Assembly (NCBI RefSeq): GCF_021049285.1
Contig: NZ_CP088017.1
Location: 1,313,380-1,377,379, forward strand
Direction: 5' to 3'
Source of the DNA: Ruania halotolerans
Lineage (GTDB): Bacteria; Actinomycetota; Actinomycetes; Actinomycetales; Beutenbergiaceae
DNA length: 64,000 nucleotides
The notes below the pieces were generated by a model, which was not told the DNA's origin, did not search any database, and saw only the letters and a list, made by a program, of their open reading frames with translations. The translations under genes were made by a program, and so were the position numbers. Of this stretch, positions 54,256 through 64,000 are shown one piece after another (positions within the stretch are counted from its first letter, which is position 1; the number at the start of each line of letters is the position of its first letter).

Positions 54256-54657
54256 TCAACGGCGAAGCCGGTGCCGGGTGATCATTGACGCCACGTACCA
54301 GCCGAGGCCGGTTCCCGCGATGTTCGCGAGTATGTCGAGTAGGTCGCCTGCGCGCGCCGGGAGCAGGGTGTGTTGGACGAGCTCACTGAGACCTGCGTGC
54401 ACGAGAAGTCCGAGGACCAACGGACGGGTGCGGATGCCGGCCAGTCTGCCGGTGAGCATGACGAGCGCGAAGATCAGCAGGTGCACGGCCTTGTCAGAGC
54501 CAGGAGTGCTGGGCGTTCCGTCCGGCGTCTGAGGAAGGTAGAGCACCACGAACTGGAGGAGAACTGCCGCGCCGAACGCTGCCCGCAGCAACCAGGAGGC
54601 CCGATCTGGAGAGCGGGGAGAAGCAGGTCCAGGTGAAGGCGGCGCGGAGTTCGGCAC
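54256..54657 (-). CDS. VanZ-family membrane protein
   Basis: A 133-residue protein with about four membrane helices ('ASWLLRAAFGAAVLLQFVVL', 'AVHLLIFALVMLTGRLAGI', 'PLVLGLLVHAGLSELVQH', 'LLDILANIAGTGLGWYVASM'). 'DKAVHLLIFA' and 'ELVQHTLLPARAGDLLDILAN' are the VanZ signature. The family was named for low-level teicoplanin resistance, but most members have no known role. Start GTG 54657 is preferred as closest to the first helix; GTG 54717 is possible, adding a Pro/Ala-rich lead. No ribosome site supports either. Confidence 0.7.
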   Translation of the reverse strand: MPNSAPPSPGPASPRSPDRASWLLRAAFGAAVLLQFVVLYLPQTPDGTPSTPGSDKAVHLLIFALVMLTGRLAGIRTRPLVLGLLVHAGLSELVQHTLLPARAGDLLDILANIAGTGLGWYVASMITRHRLRR

Positions 54658-54729
54658 GGGCTCACTGTGCCACGGTCGAGCAGCACCCGGCGCCGCCCCC
54701 CGTGCAGAGAGGCACACCGAGGGTGAATC

Positions 54730-55611
54730 GTGACAGACTCACCTCTCGTGAGTAACGAGCAGATTCGGGACTGCACCGACGCCGGGACCCGACCGGGCCA
54801 CCTGGATGAGGCGGTCAAGACGCTGGCTTCCGGGGGACTCGTGGTGTTCCCCACCGACACCGTCTACGGCATTGCTGCGGACGCCTTCACCCCGAAGGCG
54901 GTCACGGCGCTGCTGAACGCGAAGGGTCGTGGCCGGCAGATGCCGCCTCCGGTGCTGATCGGTGATGTGCGCACGCTGGACGGCCTCGCCACGGAGATCC
55001 CACAGCCGGTACGTGATCTGGTGGCCGAGTTCTGGCCCGGCCCGCTCACGGTGATCCTGACGGCGCAGCCGAGTCTGCACTGGGATCTTGGCGACACGCA
55101 CGGCACAGTGGCACTGCGAATGCCAGACAACGAGATCGCCCTCGAATTGCTGCGCCGCACGGGTCCGCTGGCGGTCTCCAGTGCAAACAAGACCGGCGAG
55201 GACGCTGCCGTGGCTTGCGCCGACGCCGCCGCTCAGCTCGGGCGCGCGGTGCGCGTCTATCTCGACGGCGGAGCGACCGCTGGCGCCGTGCCCTCCACCA
55301 TCGTCGACGCCACCGGTCCGCGCCTGCGGATCGTGCGCGAGGGAGTGCTCACGGCGGAGGAACTCGGATCCATCGCGCCGGAGTTGCTGCCGGAGAACCA
55401 GGTCGATGACGAGGCCGAGGCCGGCGACTCCGGGGGTGAGGACATCATCGAGACAGCGGACGGTGAGTCGGCGGGCGCTGAGGCAGCAGACAGTGAGCTG
55501 ACGGACGAAGGCGCCCGCGAGACCACGCCGGACGAAACCCATCCGGACGAGACCACGCCGGACGAGACCGAGCCGGAGGGGACTGACACCGAGGACGCCA
55601 CTACGCCGTGA
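54730..55611 (+). CDS. tsaC: L-threonylcarbamoyladenylate synthase (Sua5/YwlC/YrdC)
   Basis: A 293-residue protein. Residues about 20-205 form the YrdC domain that makes threonylcarbamoyl-AMP for the t6A37 tRNA modification: 'GGLVVFPTDTVYGIAADAF', 'NAKGRGRQMPPPVLI', 'GTVALRMPDN', 'PLAVSSANKTGEDA'. The remaining 85 residues are an acidic tail with 'TPDETHPDETTPDETEPE'-like repeats, an unusual addition with no Sua5 C-terminal domain. GAGGG precedes the GTG at 54730 by 6 bases. It is coupled by GTGA to wecA. Confidence 0.93.
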   Translation: MTDSPLVSNEQIRDCTDAGTRPGHLDEAVKTLASGGLVVFPTDTVYGIAADAFTPKAVTALLNAKGRGRQMPPPVLIGDVRTLDGLATEIPQPVRDLVAEFWPGPLTVILTAQPSLHWDLGDTHGTVALRMPDNEIALELLRRTGPLAVSSANKTGEDAAVACADAAAQLGRAVRVYLDGGATAGAVPSTIVDATGPRLRIVREGVLTAEELGSIAPELLPENQVDDEAEAGDSGGEDIIETADGESAGAEAADSELTDEGARETTPDETHPDETTPDETEPEGTDTEDATTP

Positions 55612-56729
55612 GCGTCTATCTGCTGATACTCGCGATCGCGGCGGCGGTCACCTACCTGACCACGCCGCTGGCCAGGCGATTGGCACAACGCACCGGAGCC
55701 GTGACGGCGGTGCGTGCGCGGGATGTGCACACCGTGCCCACCCCGCGGCTGGGCGGGGTGGCGATGGTCGCAGGCCTGGCTGCCGCACTCGTCTTCGCCT
55801 CGCAGACGCGGTTCCTGCAACCGGTGTTCTCCGATTCGTTGCCGTGGGCGATCCTCGCCTGCACAGTGGGAATCTGCCTGCTCGGCGTGGCGGACGACAT
55901 CTGGGACCTGGACTGGATCACCAAGCTGATCGGTCAGATCGTGGTGGCGGGGGCCCTCGCCTGGCAGGGCGTGCAACTGGCCAGCCTGCCGATCTTCGGG
56001 CTGACGATCGGTTCCTTCCGGCTCTCCCTCATGATCACGGTGATCGTGGTGGTGGTGGCGATCAATGCCGTCAACTGGGTGGACGGCCTGGACGGGCTGG
56101 CCGCCGGGGTGATCGCGATCGGGGGCTCGGCCTTCTTCGTCTACACCTATGTGCTCACCCAGAACAACAACCCCACCGACTACTCCAACCTGGCCACGGT
56201 GCTGATCGCGGCCGTGGTAGGCGGGTGCCTGGGCTTTCTCCCGCACAACTTCCACCCCGCGCGGATCTTCATGGGCGATTCCGGTGCCATGGCGCTCGGC
56301 CTCACCGTGGCCGCCGCCGCCATCATGGTCACCGGTCAGATCAACCCGGGGGTGCTCGAAGCCCGGCAGGCCATTCCGGCGTTCGTGCCGATCATCCTGC
56401 CGGTGGCGGTGCTGACATTGCCGCTTCTGGATGTGGCCGTGACCAGCGGGCGGCGGCTACTTGCCGGCAAGTCGCCATGGCATGCCGACCGGACCCACCT
56501 GCACCACAAGTTGCTCGACCGCGGACACTCCCACCGCCGAGCGGTGGCGATCATGTATGTGTGGACCACCGTGGTGTCTTTCAGCGCGGCAGCGCTGGTG
56601 TGGTTCCCGGTGGAGCAGGTGCTCATCGGTGGCGGGATTGGTGCCGTCCTCGCCACGATCGTTACGGTGGTGCCGTTGCCCACGCCCACGTTCCTCAAGC
56701 AACGCACGGCCAGCCATCATCCGAACTGA
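55608..56729 (+). CDS. wecA: Polyprenyl-phosphate N-acetylglucosaminyl-1-phosphate transferase (WecA/TagO type)
   Basis: A 373-residue membrane enzyme of the MraY/WecA family with about 11 helices, starting the arabinogalactan, teichoic acid or other wall-polymer lipid carriers. Visible are 'HTVPTPRLGGVAMV', the Mg-binding 'ADDIWDLDW' region, 'NAVNWVDGLDGLAAGV', 'NFHPARIFMGDSGAMALG' and 'HADRTHLHHKLLDRGHSHR'. It lies between tsaC and atpI exactly as Rfe does in mycobacteria. GTG start overlaps the tsaC stop. Confidence 0.93.
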   Translation: MSVYLLILAIAAAVTYLTTPLARRLAQRTGAVTAVRARDVHTVPTPRLGGVAMVAGLAAALVFASQTRFLQPVFSDSLPWAILACTVGICLLGVADDIWDLDWITKLIGQIVVAGALAWQGVQLASLPIFGLTIGSFRLSLMITVIVVVVAINAVNWVDGLDGLAAGVIAIGGSAFFVYTYVLTQNNNPTDYSNLATVLIAAVVGGCLGFLPHNFHPARIFMGDSGAMALGLTVAAAAIMVTGQINPGVLEARQAIPAFVPIILPVAVLTLPLLDVAVTSGRRLLAGKSPWHADRTHLHHKLLDRGHSHRRAVAIMYVWTTVVSFSAAALVWFPVEQVLIGGGIGAVLATIVTVVPLPTPTFLKQRTASHHPN

Positions 56730-56742
56730 AGGACACCCGCAC

Positions 56743-57348
56743 GTGCCCGAGCCCACGTTCCTCAACGATCGGTACATCCGTACCGAAGCTGTCCTCGCCC
56801 TGATCGCGCGCGTGCTGCGCCGGCTACTGGTGGTCGCGGGCGTCGTCGGCGTGCTCGCCGCGGGTCTCGGCCTACTGGTCGCGGGAGTCGCCGGACTCTG
56901 GGCGGCGTTGCTCGCCGCGGGGATCAGCCTGGTGTTCACGGGCGCCACCGTCCTGGCCATGCACCTTGTGGCAGGCCGCGGGCCCGAACTCCTGCAGATC
57001 GTGCTGATCGGTGGTTGGCTCGTCAAGATGGCGCTGCTCGCTGTGGCGTTGCTCTGGCTGCGCGAACAGGACTTCTATCACCGCGAGATCTTCATCGGTG
57101 CGCTCTTCATCGCCGTGGCTGCCTCGGCTGTCGTCGAGGTCGTCACGATCGCCACCGCGCGCCTGCCCTACGTATCGCCGACGGCGGAGGTCGCCGAGAC
57201 CTCGCAGCCGGACGAGGCAGAGGCGACCTCGCCGTCAGAGGCCTCGAGGGCCCCGGAGAGCACGGGAACGGCGCCCCCTGCGGGAGCCGCCGACGCAGGT
57301 TCTGCGGAGCCCTCACCTTCACATGAACGTCACAATCCACCTGCCTGA
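56743..57348 (+). CDS. atpI: ATP synthase protein I (AtpI-like)
   Basis: A 201-residue membrane protein with four helices within residues 30-135 and a disordered, acidic then Pro-rich tail ('TSPSEASRAPESTGTAPPAG'). Homologues assist c-ring assembly or Mg uptake. The GTG at 56743 has GAAGGA 9 bases upstream. The position just before atpB is the usual one; sequence identity of AtpI proteins is low, so context carries much of the call. Confidence 0.75.
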   Translation: MPEPTFLNDRYIRTEAVLALIARVLRRLLVVAGVVGVLAAGLGLLVAGVAGLWAALLAAGISLVFTGATVLAMHLVAGRGPELLQIVLIGGWLVKMALLAVALLWLREQDFYHREIFIGALFIAVAASAVVEVVTIATARLPYVSPTAEVAETSQPDEAEATSPSEASRAPESTGTAPPAGAADAGSAEPSPSHERHNPPA

Positions 57349-57353
57349 TCAGG

Positions 57354-57359
57354 TAGGCT
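57354..57359 (+). promoter_or_regulatory. -10-like element upstream of atpB
   Basis: TAGGCT about 42 bases before the atpB ATG, right after the perfect palindrome CCTGATCAGG at 57344-57353. This may be the main promoter of the ATP synthase operon; no -35 is clear. Confidence 0.4.
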
Positions 57360-57400
57360 GACTGCAGTCACTTCCAGCCCACCTGAGTTCGGTTCCTGCG

Positions 57401-58285
57401 ATGCTGCCCGGAGCGCAGCTGTGGGTCCACGAGCCCGATGTTCCTGGGGAGAGCACCCTGTCCACCGCAGCCATTGCCGCGCCAATCCTTGCCGAAGGCG
57501 AGGACAGCAGCGGCTTCCACGCCCCCGGAATCGAAGAGTTCTTCCCGGCCGCGTTGTTCGGCAGCACCGACCTCGGCTCCTTCTGGGGATTCGATCGGAT
57601 CATGCTGGTCCGGTTCATCGTCGTGGCCATCCTCCTGTTGCTGCTCTGGTTGGCCACGCGCAAGTCCTCGCTGGTGCCCAGCCGCGGACAGAGCATCGTC
57701 GAACTCGGCGTTCAGTTCGTCCGGGTGCAGATCGGCGAGCAGATCCTCGGCAAGGAGCGTGCGCGCCCCTATCTCGGCATGCTGACCGTGATCTTCTTCA
57801 CGGTGCTCGCGATGAACCTGGCCGGTGTGGTGCCGTTCCTCAACATCGCCGGTACCTCACGCGTGGGGTTGCCGCTCGTCCTCGCCTTGTGGGTGTTCTT
57901 CGTCTACCTGGCTGCCGGTGTGCGCAAGCACGGCATCGGCAAGTACCTGAAGTCACAGCTCTTCCCCCCGGGGATCCCGTGGCCCGCGTACATCCTGATC
58001 ACTCCGATCGAGGCACTGCAGGTGTTCGTGCTCCGGCCGGCCACCCTGACGATCCGGCTCCTGGCGAACATGATGGCCGGGCACCTGATGCTGGTGCTGT
58101 GCTTCGCCGCCACGAACTTCCTGCTGCTCGAGGGCGGTGGGCTGATCAAGATCACCGGCCTGCTGGCCTTCGCCGGCGGCATCTTCATCACCCTGTTCGA
58201 GGTCTTCGTGGCCTTGCTGCAGGCGTACATCTTCACCCTGCTCTCCGCGATCTACGTGAACTTCGCACTCGAAGAGGAACACTGA
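57401..58285 (+). CDS. atpB: F1Fo ATP synthase subunit a
   Basis: A 294-residue Fo stator subunit that carries the proton half-channels. The essential Arg is in 'TIRLLANMMAGHLML', and other helices 'VIFFTVLAMNLAGVVPFLN' and 'FVALLQAYIFTLLSAIYVN' match the family. The ATG at 57401 is used; its ribosome site is weak, and a CTG at 57458 has GGGGAGAG 4 bases upstream and would give the more usual length before 'TAAIAAPILAEGEDSSGFHAP'. Confidence 0.95.
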   Translation: MLPGAQLWVHEPDVPGESTLSTAAIAAPILAEGEDSSGFHAPGIEEFFPAALFGSTDLGSFWGFDRIMLVRFIVVAILLLLLWLATRKSSLVPSRGQSIVELGVQFVRVQIGEQILGKERARPYLGMLTVIFFTVLAMNLAGVVPFLNIAGTSRVGLPLVLALWVFFVYLAAGVRKHGIGKYLKSQLFPPGIPWPAYILITPIEALQVFVLRPATLTIRLLANMMAGHLMLVLCFAATNFLLLEGGGLIKITGLLAFAGGIFITLFEVFVALLQAYIFTLLSAIYVNFALEEEH

Positions 58286-58318
58286 TCCTCATCGAGTACG
58301 AGGCCACGGGCCGCGTAG

Positions 58319-58582
<264 letters not shown>

Positions 58583-58614
58583 TCGATCCCTCACCACAGG
58601 CTTTGGGAGCCCCC

Positions 58615-59241
58615 ATGATCACCGCACACGAGACGCCGAACCCGCTGCTGCCGGCCGGCTACGACATCGTCTGGTCGCTCGTCGTCACGGTCGTCATCGC
58701 GATCTTCTTCTTCAAGTACCTCTTGCCGAAGTTGAACGCGATTCTCGACGAACGTGCCGCCAAGATCGAAGGTGGCCTGCAGCTCGCTGAGAAGGCGCAG
58801 GCTGAGGCCGCCGAGGCCAAGACGCAGGTCGAACGTGAGCTGGTCGCCGCCCGGAAGGAAGCAGCCGGGATCCGTGAGGAAGCCGTCAATGACGGTTCAC
58901 AGATCCTTGCCGAGTCGAAGGCGAAGGCCCAGGCCGAGGCCACCCGGATCGCGGAGAACGCGCAGCGTCAGATTGAAGCTGAGCGGCAGTCCGCGATTGT
59001 CTCGCTGCGCAGCGAGGTGGGCACGCTGGCCACTGAGCTCGCCTCCCGGATCGTGGGCGAGTCCCTCGCTGACGACGCACGCCAGTCCCGGGTGGTGGAC
59101 CGCTTCCTGAGCGAACTCGACGGCACGATGAATGCTCCGGCAGGGGCATCGGCATCGAGTTCGACGGGTGCCTCCGCCGAGGCGTCGGTACCGAGTTCGA
59201 CGAGCACCTCCGCCGAGGCCTCGGCACAGCCGGAGGCGTGA
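58615..59241 (+). CDS. atpF: F1Fo ATP synthase subunit b
   Basis: A 208-residue stator stalk: one membrane helix near residues 16-36 ('YDIVWSLVVTVVIAIFFFKYL' region), then a long charged coiled coil ('LAEKAQAEAAEAKTQVEREL'), and a Ser/Thr/Ala-rich tail after residue 170 with a repeat-like 'SASSSTGASAEASVPSSTST'. GGGAG lies 5 bases before the ATG at 58615. Stop and atpH start overlap (TGATG). Confidence 0.93.
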   Translation: MITAHETPNPLLPAGYDIVWSLVVTVVIAIFFFKYLLPKLNAILDERAAKIEGGLQLAEKAQAEAAEAKTQVERELVAARKEAAGIREEAVNDGSQILAESKAKAQAEATRIAENAQRQIEAERQSAIVSLRSEVGTLATELASRIVGESLADDARQSRVVDRFLSELDGTMNAPAGASASSSTGASAEASVPSSTSTSAEASAQPEA

Positions 59242-60056
59242 TGCGCGCGAACAGCCAGTCCTCCACCGACGCGGCCCGGGAGCGATTCGACTCCGTGCTG
59301 CGCGCGGCTGGAGAGTCCGCCGATGCCCTCGGCACGGAGCTGTTCGCCGTCGTGGACGTCCTGGACTCCTCGGCCACCCTGCGGCGCGCGCTGACCGATC
59401 CCTCGCGGGAGGGTGCGGACAAGGCGCAGGTGGTCGCCGATGTGTTCGGCGGCAAAGTCAGTTCTGACGTCGAGGACCTGCTGGCCGGGCTCGCACGTGC
59501 GCGCTGGTCGGCCGATCAGGACATCGCGGACGCGGTCGAGATCCTCGGGACTGACGCGCTGCTAGCCAGCGCCGAATCTGCGGGGACGCTGCTGGATGTG
59601 GAGACGCAGATCTTCTCGGTGATCCGGCTCCTCGCGGCGAACCGCGAGTTGCGCCTGGCCCTGTCGGACACCTCGCGTGCAGTGCAGGATCGAACCCGGC
59701 TGCTCGACAACGTCACGGACGGTCGCGTTGCTCCGCAGACATCCACGCTGATCGAGCGCGCGCTCGGCAACCGCCGCGCCCCGACTCTGACAGCCGGTCT
59801 GGTACGCCTGAACGAGGCTGCCGCGGCCCGCCGCCAGCAGTTGGTGGCGACCGTGACGGCAGCCGTCCCGCTCAACGAGGGTCAACTCGACCGGTTGAGT
59901 GACATCCTGCACCGCGCCTACGGGCGTGGCGTGCAGCTCAACGTGGCTGTGGAGCCGAGCGTCGTGGGTGGCGTGCGGATCCAGATCGGTGACGAGGTCG
60001 TAGACGCGACCATGCTCAGCCGCCTCGACGAGGCTCGCCGGCGCCTGGCCGGTTGA
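59241..60056 (+). CDS. atpH: F1Fo ATP synthase subunit delta
   Basis: A 271-residue peripheral stalk subunit, long as in actinobacteria where delta carries an N-terminal extension (standard about 180). The C-terminal half has the family pattern '[20 protein letters not shown]' and '[20 protein letters not shown]'. The ATG at 59241 overlaps the atpF stop by one base; a GTG codon just upstream is also in frame. Confidence 0.93.
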   Translation: MRANSQSSTDAARERFDSVLRAAGESADALGTELFAVVDVLDSSATLRRALTDPSREGADKAQVVADVFGGKVSSDVEDLLAGLARARWSADQDIADAVEILGTDALLASAESAGTLLDVETQIFSVIRLLAANRELRLALSDTSRAVQDRTRLLDNVTDGRVAPQTSTLIERALGNRRAPTLTAGLVRLNEAAAARRQQLVATVTAAVPLNEGQLDRLSDILHRAYGRGVQLNVAVEPSVVGGVRIQIGDEVVDATMLSRLDEARRRLAG

Positions 60057-60123
60057 CCCGCCCCCATCGCTGAAGAACGAACCGATCGCCGCAGCTGGCG
60101 GTCTAAGGAGAAGGACACACAAG

Positions 60124-61752
60124 ATGGCTGAACTGACGATCAAGCCCGAGGAGATCCGGGCTGCGCTGGACAGCTTCGTGGACTCCTACGAGCCGTCCAC
60201 GAGCGCGGCCGAGGAGGTCGGCACAGTCACCCTCGCGGCCGACGGTATCGCGGAGGTCGAGGGGCTGCCCGGTGTGATGGCGAACGAGCTGCTCACCTTC
60301 GAGGACGGTACGCTCGGCCTGGCGCTCAACCTGAACGTGCGGACCATCGGTGTGGTGGTACTCGGTGAGTTCAGCGGCATCGAACAGGGGCAGAGCGTGC
60401 GCCGGACCGGCGAGGTGCTCTCAGTGCCGGTCGGCGATGGGTACCTCGGACGCGTGGTGGACCCGCTCGGCAACGCGATCGACGGGCTCGGTGAGATCGC
60501 CACCGACGGGCGCCGCGCCCTCGAGCTGCAGGCTGCTGGCGTGATGGAGCGCAAGAGTGTGCACGAACCGCTGCAGACCGGGCTGAAGTCGATCGATGCG
60601 ATGATCCCGATCGGTCGCGGTCAGCGCCAGCTGATCATCGGCGACCGGCAGACCGGGAAGACGGCGATCGCGCTCGACACGATTATCAACCAGAAGGCCA
60701 ACTGGGACAGCGGCGATCCCGAGAAGCAGGTGCGCTGCATCTACGTCGCGATCGGGCAGAAGGGCTCCACCATCGCCTCCGTGCGCGGTGCGCTCGACGA
60801 GGCAGGGGCACTGGAATACACCACGATCGTGGCGGCGCCGGCCTCCGACGCGGCCGGCTTCAAGTACATCGCCCCGTACACCGGATCGGCCATCGGCCAG
60901 CACTGGATGTACCAGGGCAAGCACGTACTGATCATCTTCGACGACCTGTCCAAGCAGGCCGAGGCCTACCGCGCCGTCTCGCTGTTGCTGCGCCGCCCGC
61001 CGGGCCGTGAGGCCTACCCGGGTGACGTGTTCTACCTGCACTCCCGGCTGCTCGAGCGTTGTGCGAAGCTCTCCGACGAGCTCGGCGCCGGTTCGATGAC
61101 CGGCCTGCCGATCATCGAGACCAAGGCGAACGACGTCTCGGCCTACATCCCGACGAACGTCATCTCCATCACCGATGGTCAGATCTTCCTCCAGTCGGAC
61201 CTGTTCAACGCCAACCAGCGCCCCGCCGTCGACGTGGGTGTCTCGGTCTCCCGAGTCGGTGGTGACGCGCAGATCAAGGCGATGAAGAAGGTCTCCGGAA
61301 CGCTGAAGATCGACTTGGCGCAGTACCGCTCGCTGGAGGCGTTCGCAATGTTCGCCTCTGACCTCGACCCGACGTCACGCCGTCAGCTCACCCGGGGCGC
61401 ACGCCTCATGGAGTTGCTCAAGCAGCCGCAGTACAGCCCGTACAACGCCGAAGACCAGGTCGTCTCGATCTGGGCCGGCACCAAGGGATACTTCGACGAT
61501 GTCGAGCTCTCCGACGTGCGCCGCTTCGAGTCTGAGCTACTCGACCACGTCCGCCGCCACACCGGCGTGATGGACGCGATCGTCAGCACGGGCAAGTTCG
61601 AGGAGGACACCGAGACCGAGCTCACCGCCGCGGTGGAGAAGTTCCGCTCGTCCTTCCTCGGCTCCGAGTCCTCCCCGGTCGGCGAGGAAGTCTCCGACGG
61701 AGACGACGTCGACGTCGACCAGGAGCAGATCGTCCGGCAGAAGCGGGGCTGA
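60124..61752 (+). CDS. atpA: F1Fo ATP synthase subunit alpha
   Basis: A 542-residue F1 subunit with a noncatalytic nucleotide site: P-loop '[13 protein letters not shown]', '[20 protein letters not shown]' and the C-terminal '[18 protein letters not shown]'. The N-terminal '[16 protein letters not shown]' fits delta binding. The C-terminal 40 residues form an acidic extension ('[18 protein letters not shown]'), as seen in actinobacterial alpha subunits, where it limits ATP hydrolysis. GGAGAAGG precedes the ATG. Four bases separate it from atpG. Confidence 0.97.
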   Translation: MAELTIKPEEIRAALDSFVDSYEPSTSAAEEVGTVTLAADGIAEVEGLPGVMANELLTFEDGTLGLALNLNVRTIGVVVLGEFSGIEQGQSVRRTGEVLSVPVGDGYLGRVVDPLGNAIDGLGEIATDGRRALELQAAGVMERKSVHEPLQTGLKSIDAMIPIGRGQRQLIIGDRQTGKTAIALDTIINQKANWDSGDPEKQVRCIYVAIGQKGSTIASVRGALDEAGALEYTTIVAAPASDAAGFKYIAPYTGSAIGQHWMYQGKHVLIIFDDLSKQAEAYRAVSLLLRRPPGREAYPGDVFYLHSRLLERCAKLSDELGAGSMTGLPIIETKANDVSAYIPTNVISITDGQIFLQSDLFNANQRPAVDVGVSVSRVGGDAQIKAMKKVSGTLKIDLAQYRSLEAFAMFASDLDPTSRRQLTRGARLMELLKQPQYSPYNAEDQVVSIWAGTKGYFDDVELSDVRRFESELLDHVRRHTGVMDAIVSTGKFEEDTETELTAAVEKFRSSFLGSESSPVGEEVSDGDDVDVDQEQIVRQKRG

Positions 61753-61755
61753 GGA

Positions 61756-64000
<2,245 letters not shown>

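Overview
The window is high-GC DNA with GC-rich third codon positions, frequent GTG starts and 1- to 8-base gene overlaps. Several markers are actinobacterial: an Rv3235-family gene beside secA, a SigR/RsrA mycothiol-type pair, the 24-residue ribosomal protein bL37, a fused 2-oxoglutarate decarboxylase/dehydrogenase Kgd, and the order hom-thrC-thrB-rho-prfA-prmC-tsaC-wecA-atpI-atpBEFHAGD. I infer a Micrococcales-type actinobacterium; the genus cannot be read from this sequence. I see no transposase, integrase, phage module, rRNA or CRISPR array. One tRNA is present, tRNA-Arg(CCG).

Layout. 1-6.8 kb: 3' end of secA, small envelope or regulatory genes (Rv3235 family, LysM membrane protein, excisionase-type HTH), a CpaB-like SAF protein with a CpaE/MinD-like ATPase, a DUF6912 gene and hisN. 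7.0-19.2 kb: a catabolic locus with a secreted DUF4185-type protein, a FadR-type GntR regulator, a CUT1 ABC importer without its ATPase, a short-chain dehydrogenase, a glucarate-dehydratase-like enolase-superfamily enzyme, a CE7 esterase, a six-hairpin glycosidase-like protein, a DUF4432 mutarotase-like protein and an SMP-30 lactonase. 19.3-22.8 kb: sdhCAB. 22.9-24.1 kb: an orphan AbiEi/DUF559-type gene between two inverted 50-bp repeats, with a tandem repeat alongside. 24.1-32.0 kb: rsgA, aroA, tdk, a DoxX gene, sigR-rsrA, bL37, a quinone-oxidoreductase-like gene and an NSS transporter with its MetS-type small subunit. 32.2-45.9 kb: a degenerate GDSL-like gene behind kgd, a two-component system, an M23 peptidase, an aldose 1-epimerase, a sigma-region-4/zinc-motif/TM protein, tRNA-Arg, an ArgS-derived protein lacking the catalytic core, and lysA. 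46.0-57.3 kb: threonine biosynthesis, rho, prfA-prmC, tsaC, wecA and atpI. 57.4-64.0 kb: F1Fo ATP synthase, with atpD cut by the right edge.

Most of the window is conserved core. The most distinctive part is the 7-19 kb locus. I predict that it imports an acetylated or uronate-type oligosaccharide, deacetylates and hydrolyses it inside the cell, then oxidises the sugar through dehydrogenase, lactonase and dehydratase steps without phosphorylation. The same 17-bp pseudo-palindrome lies on the promoter of the GntR gene and on that of the neighbouring secreted DUF4185 gene, which ties both to one regulator. Other points for follow-up are the inverted-repeat-flanked nuclease-like gene, a SigR-type promoter whose transcript would encode a longer SigR isoform, and the ArgS relic whose homology begins upstream of any ATG or GTG codon.
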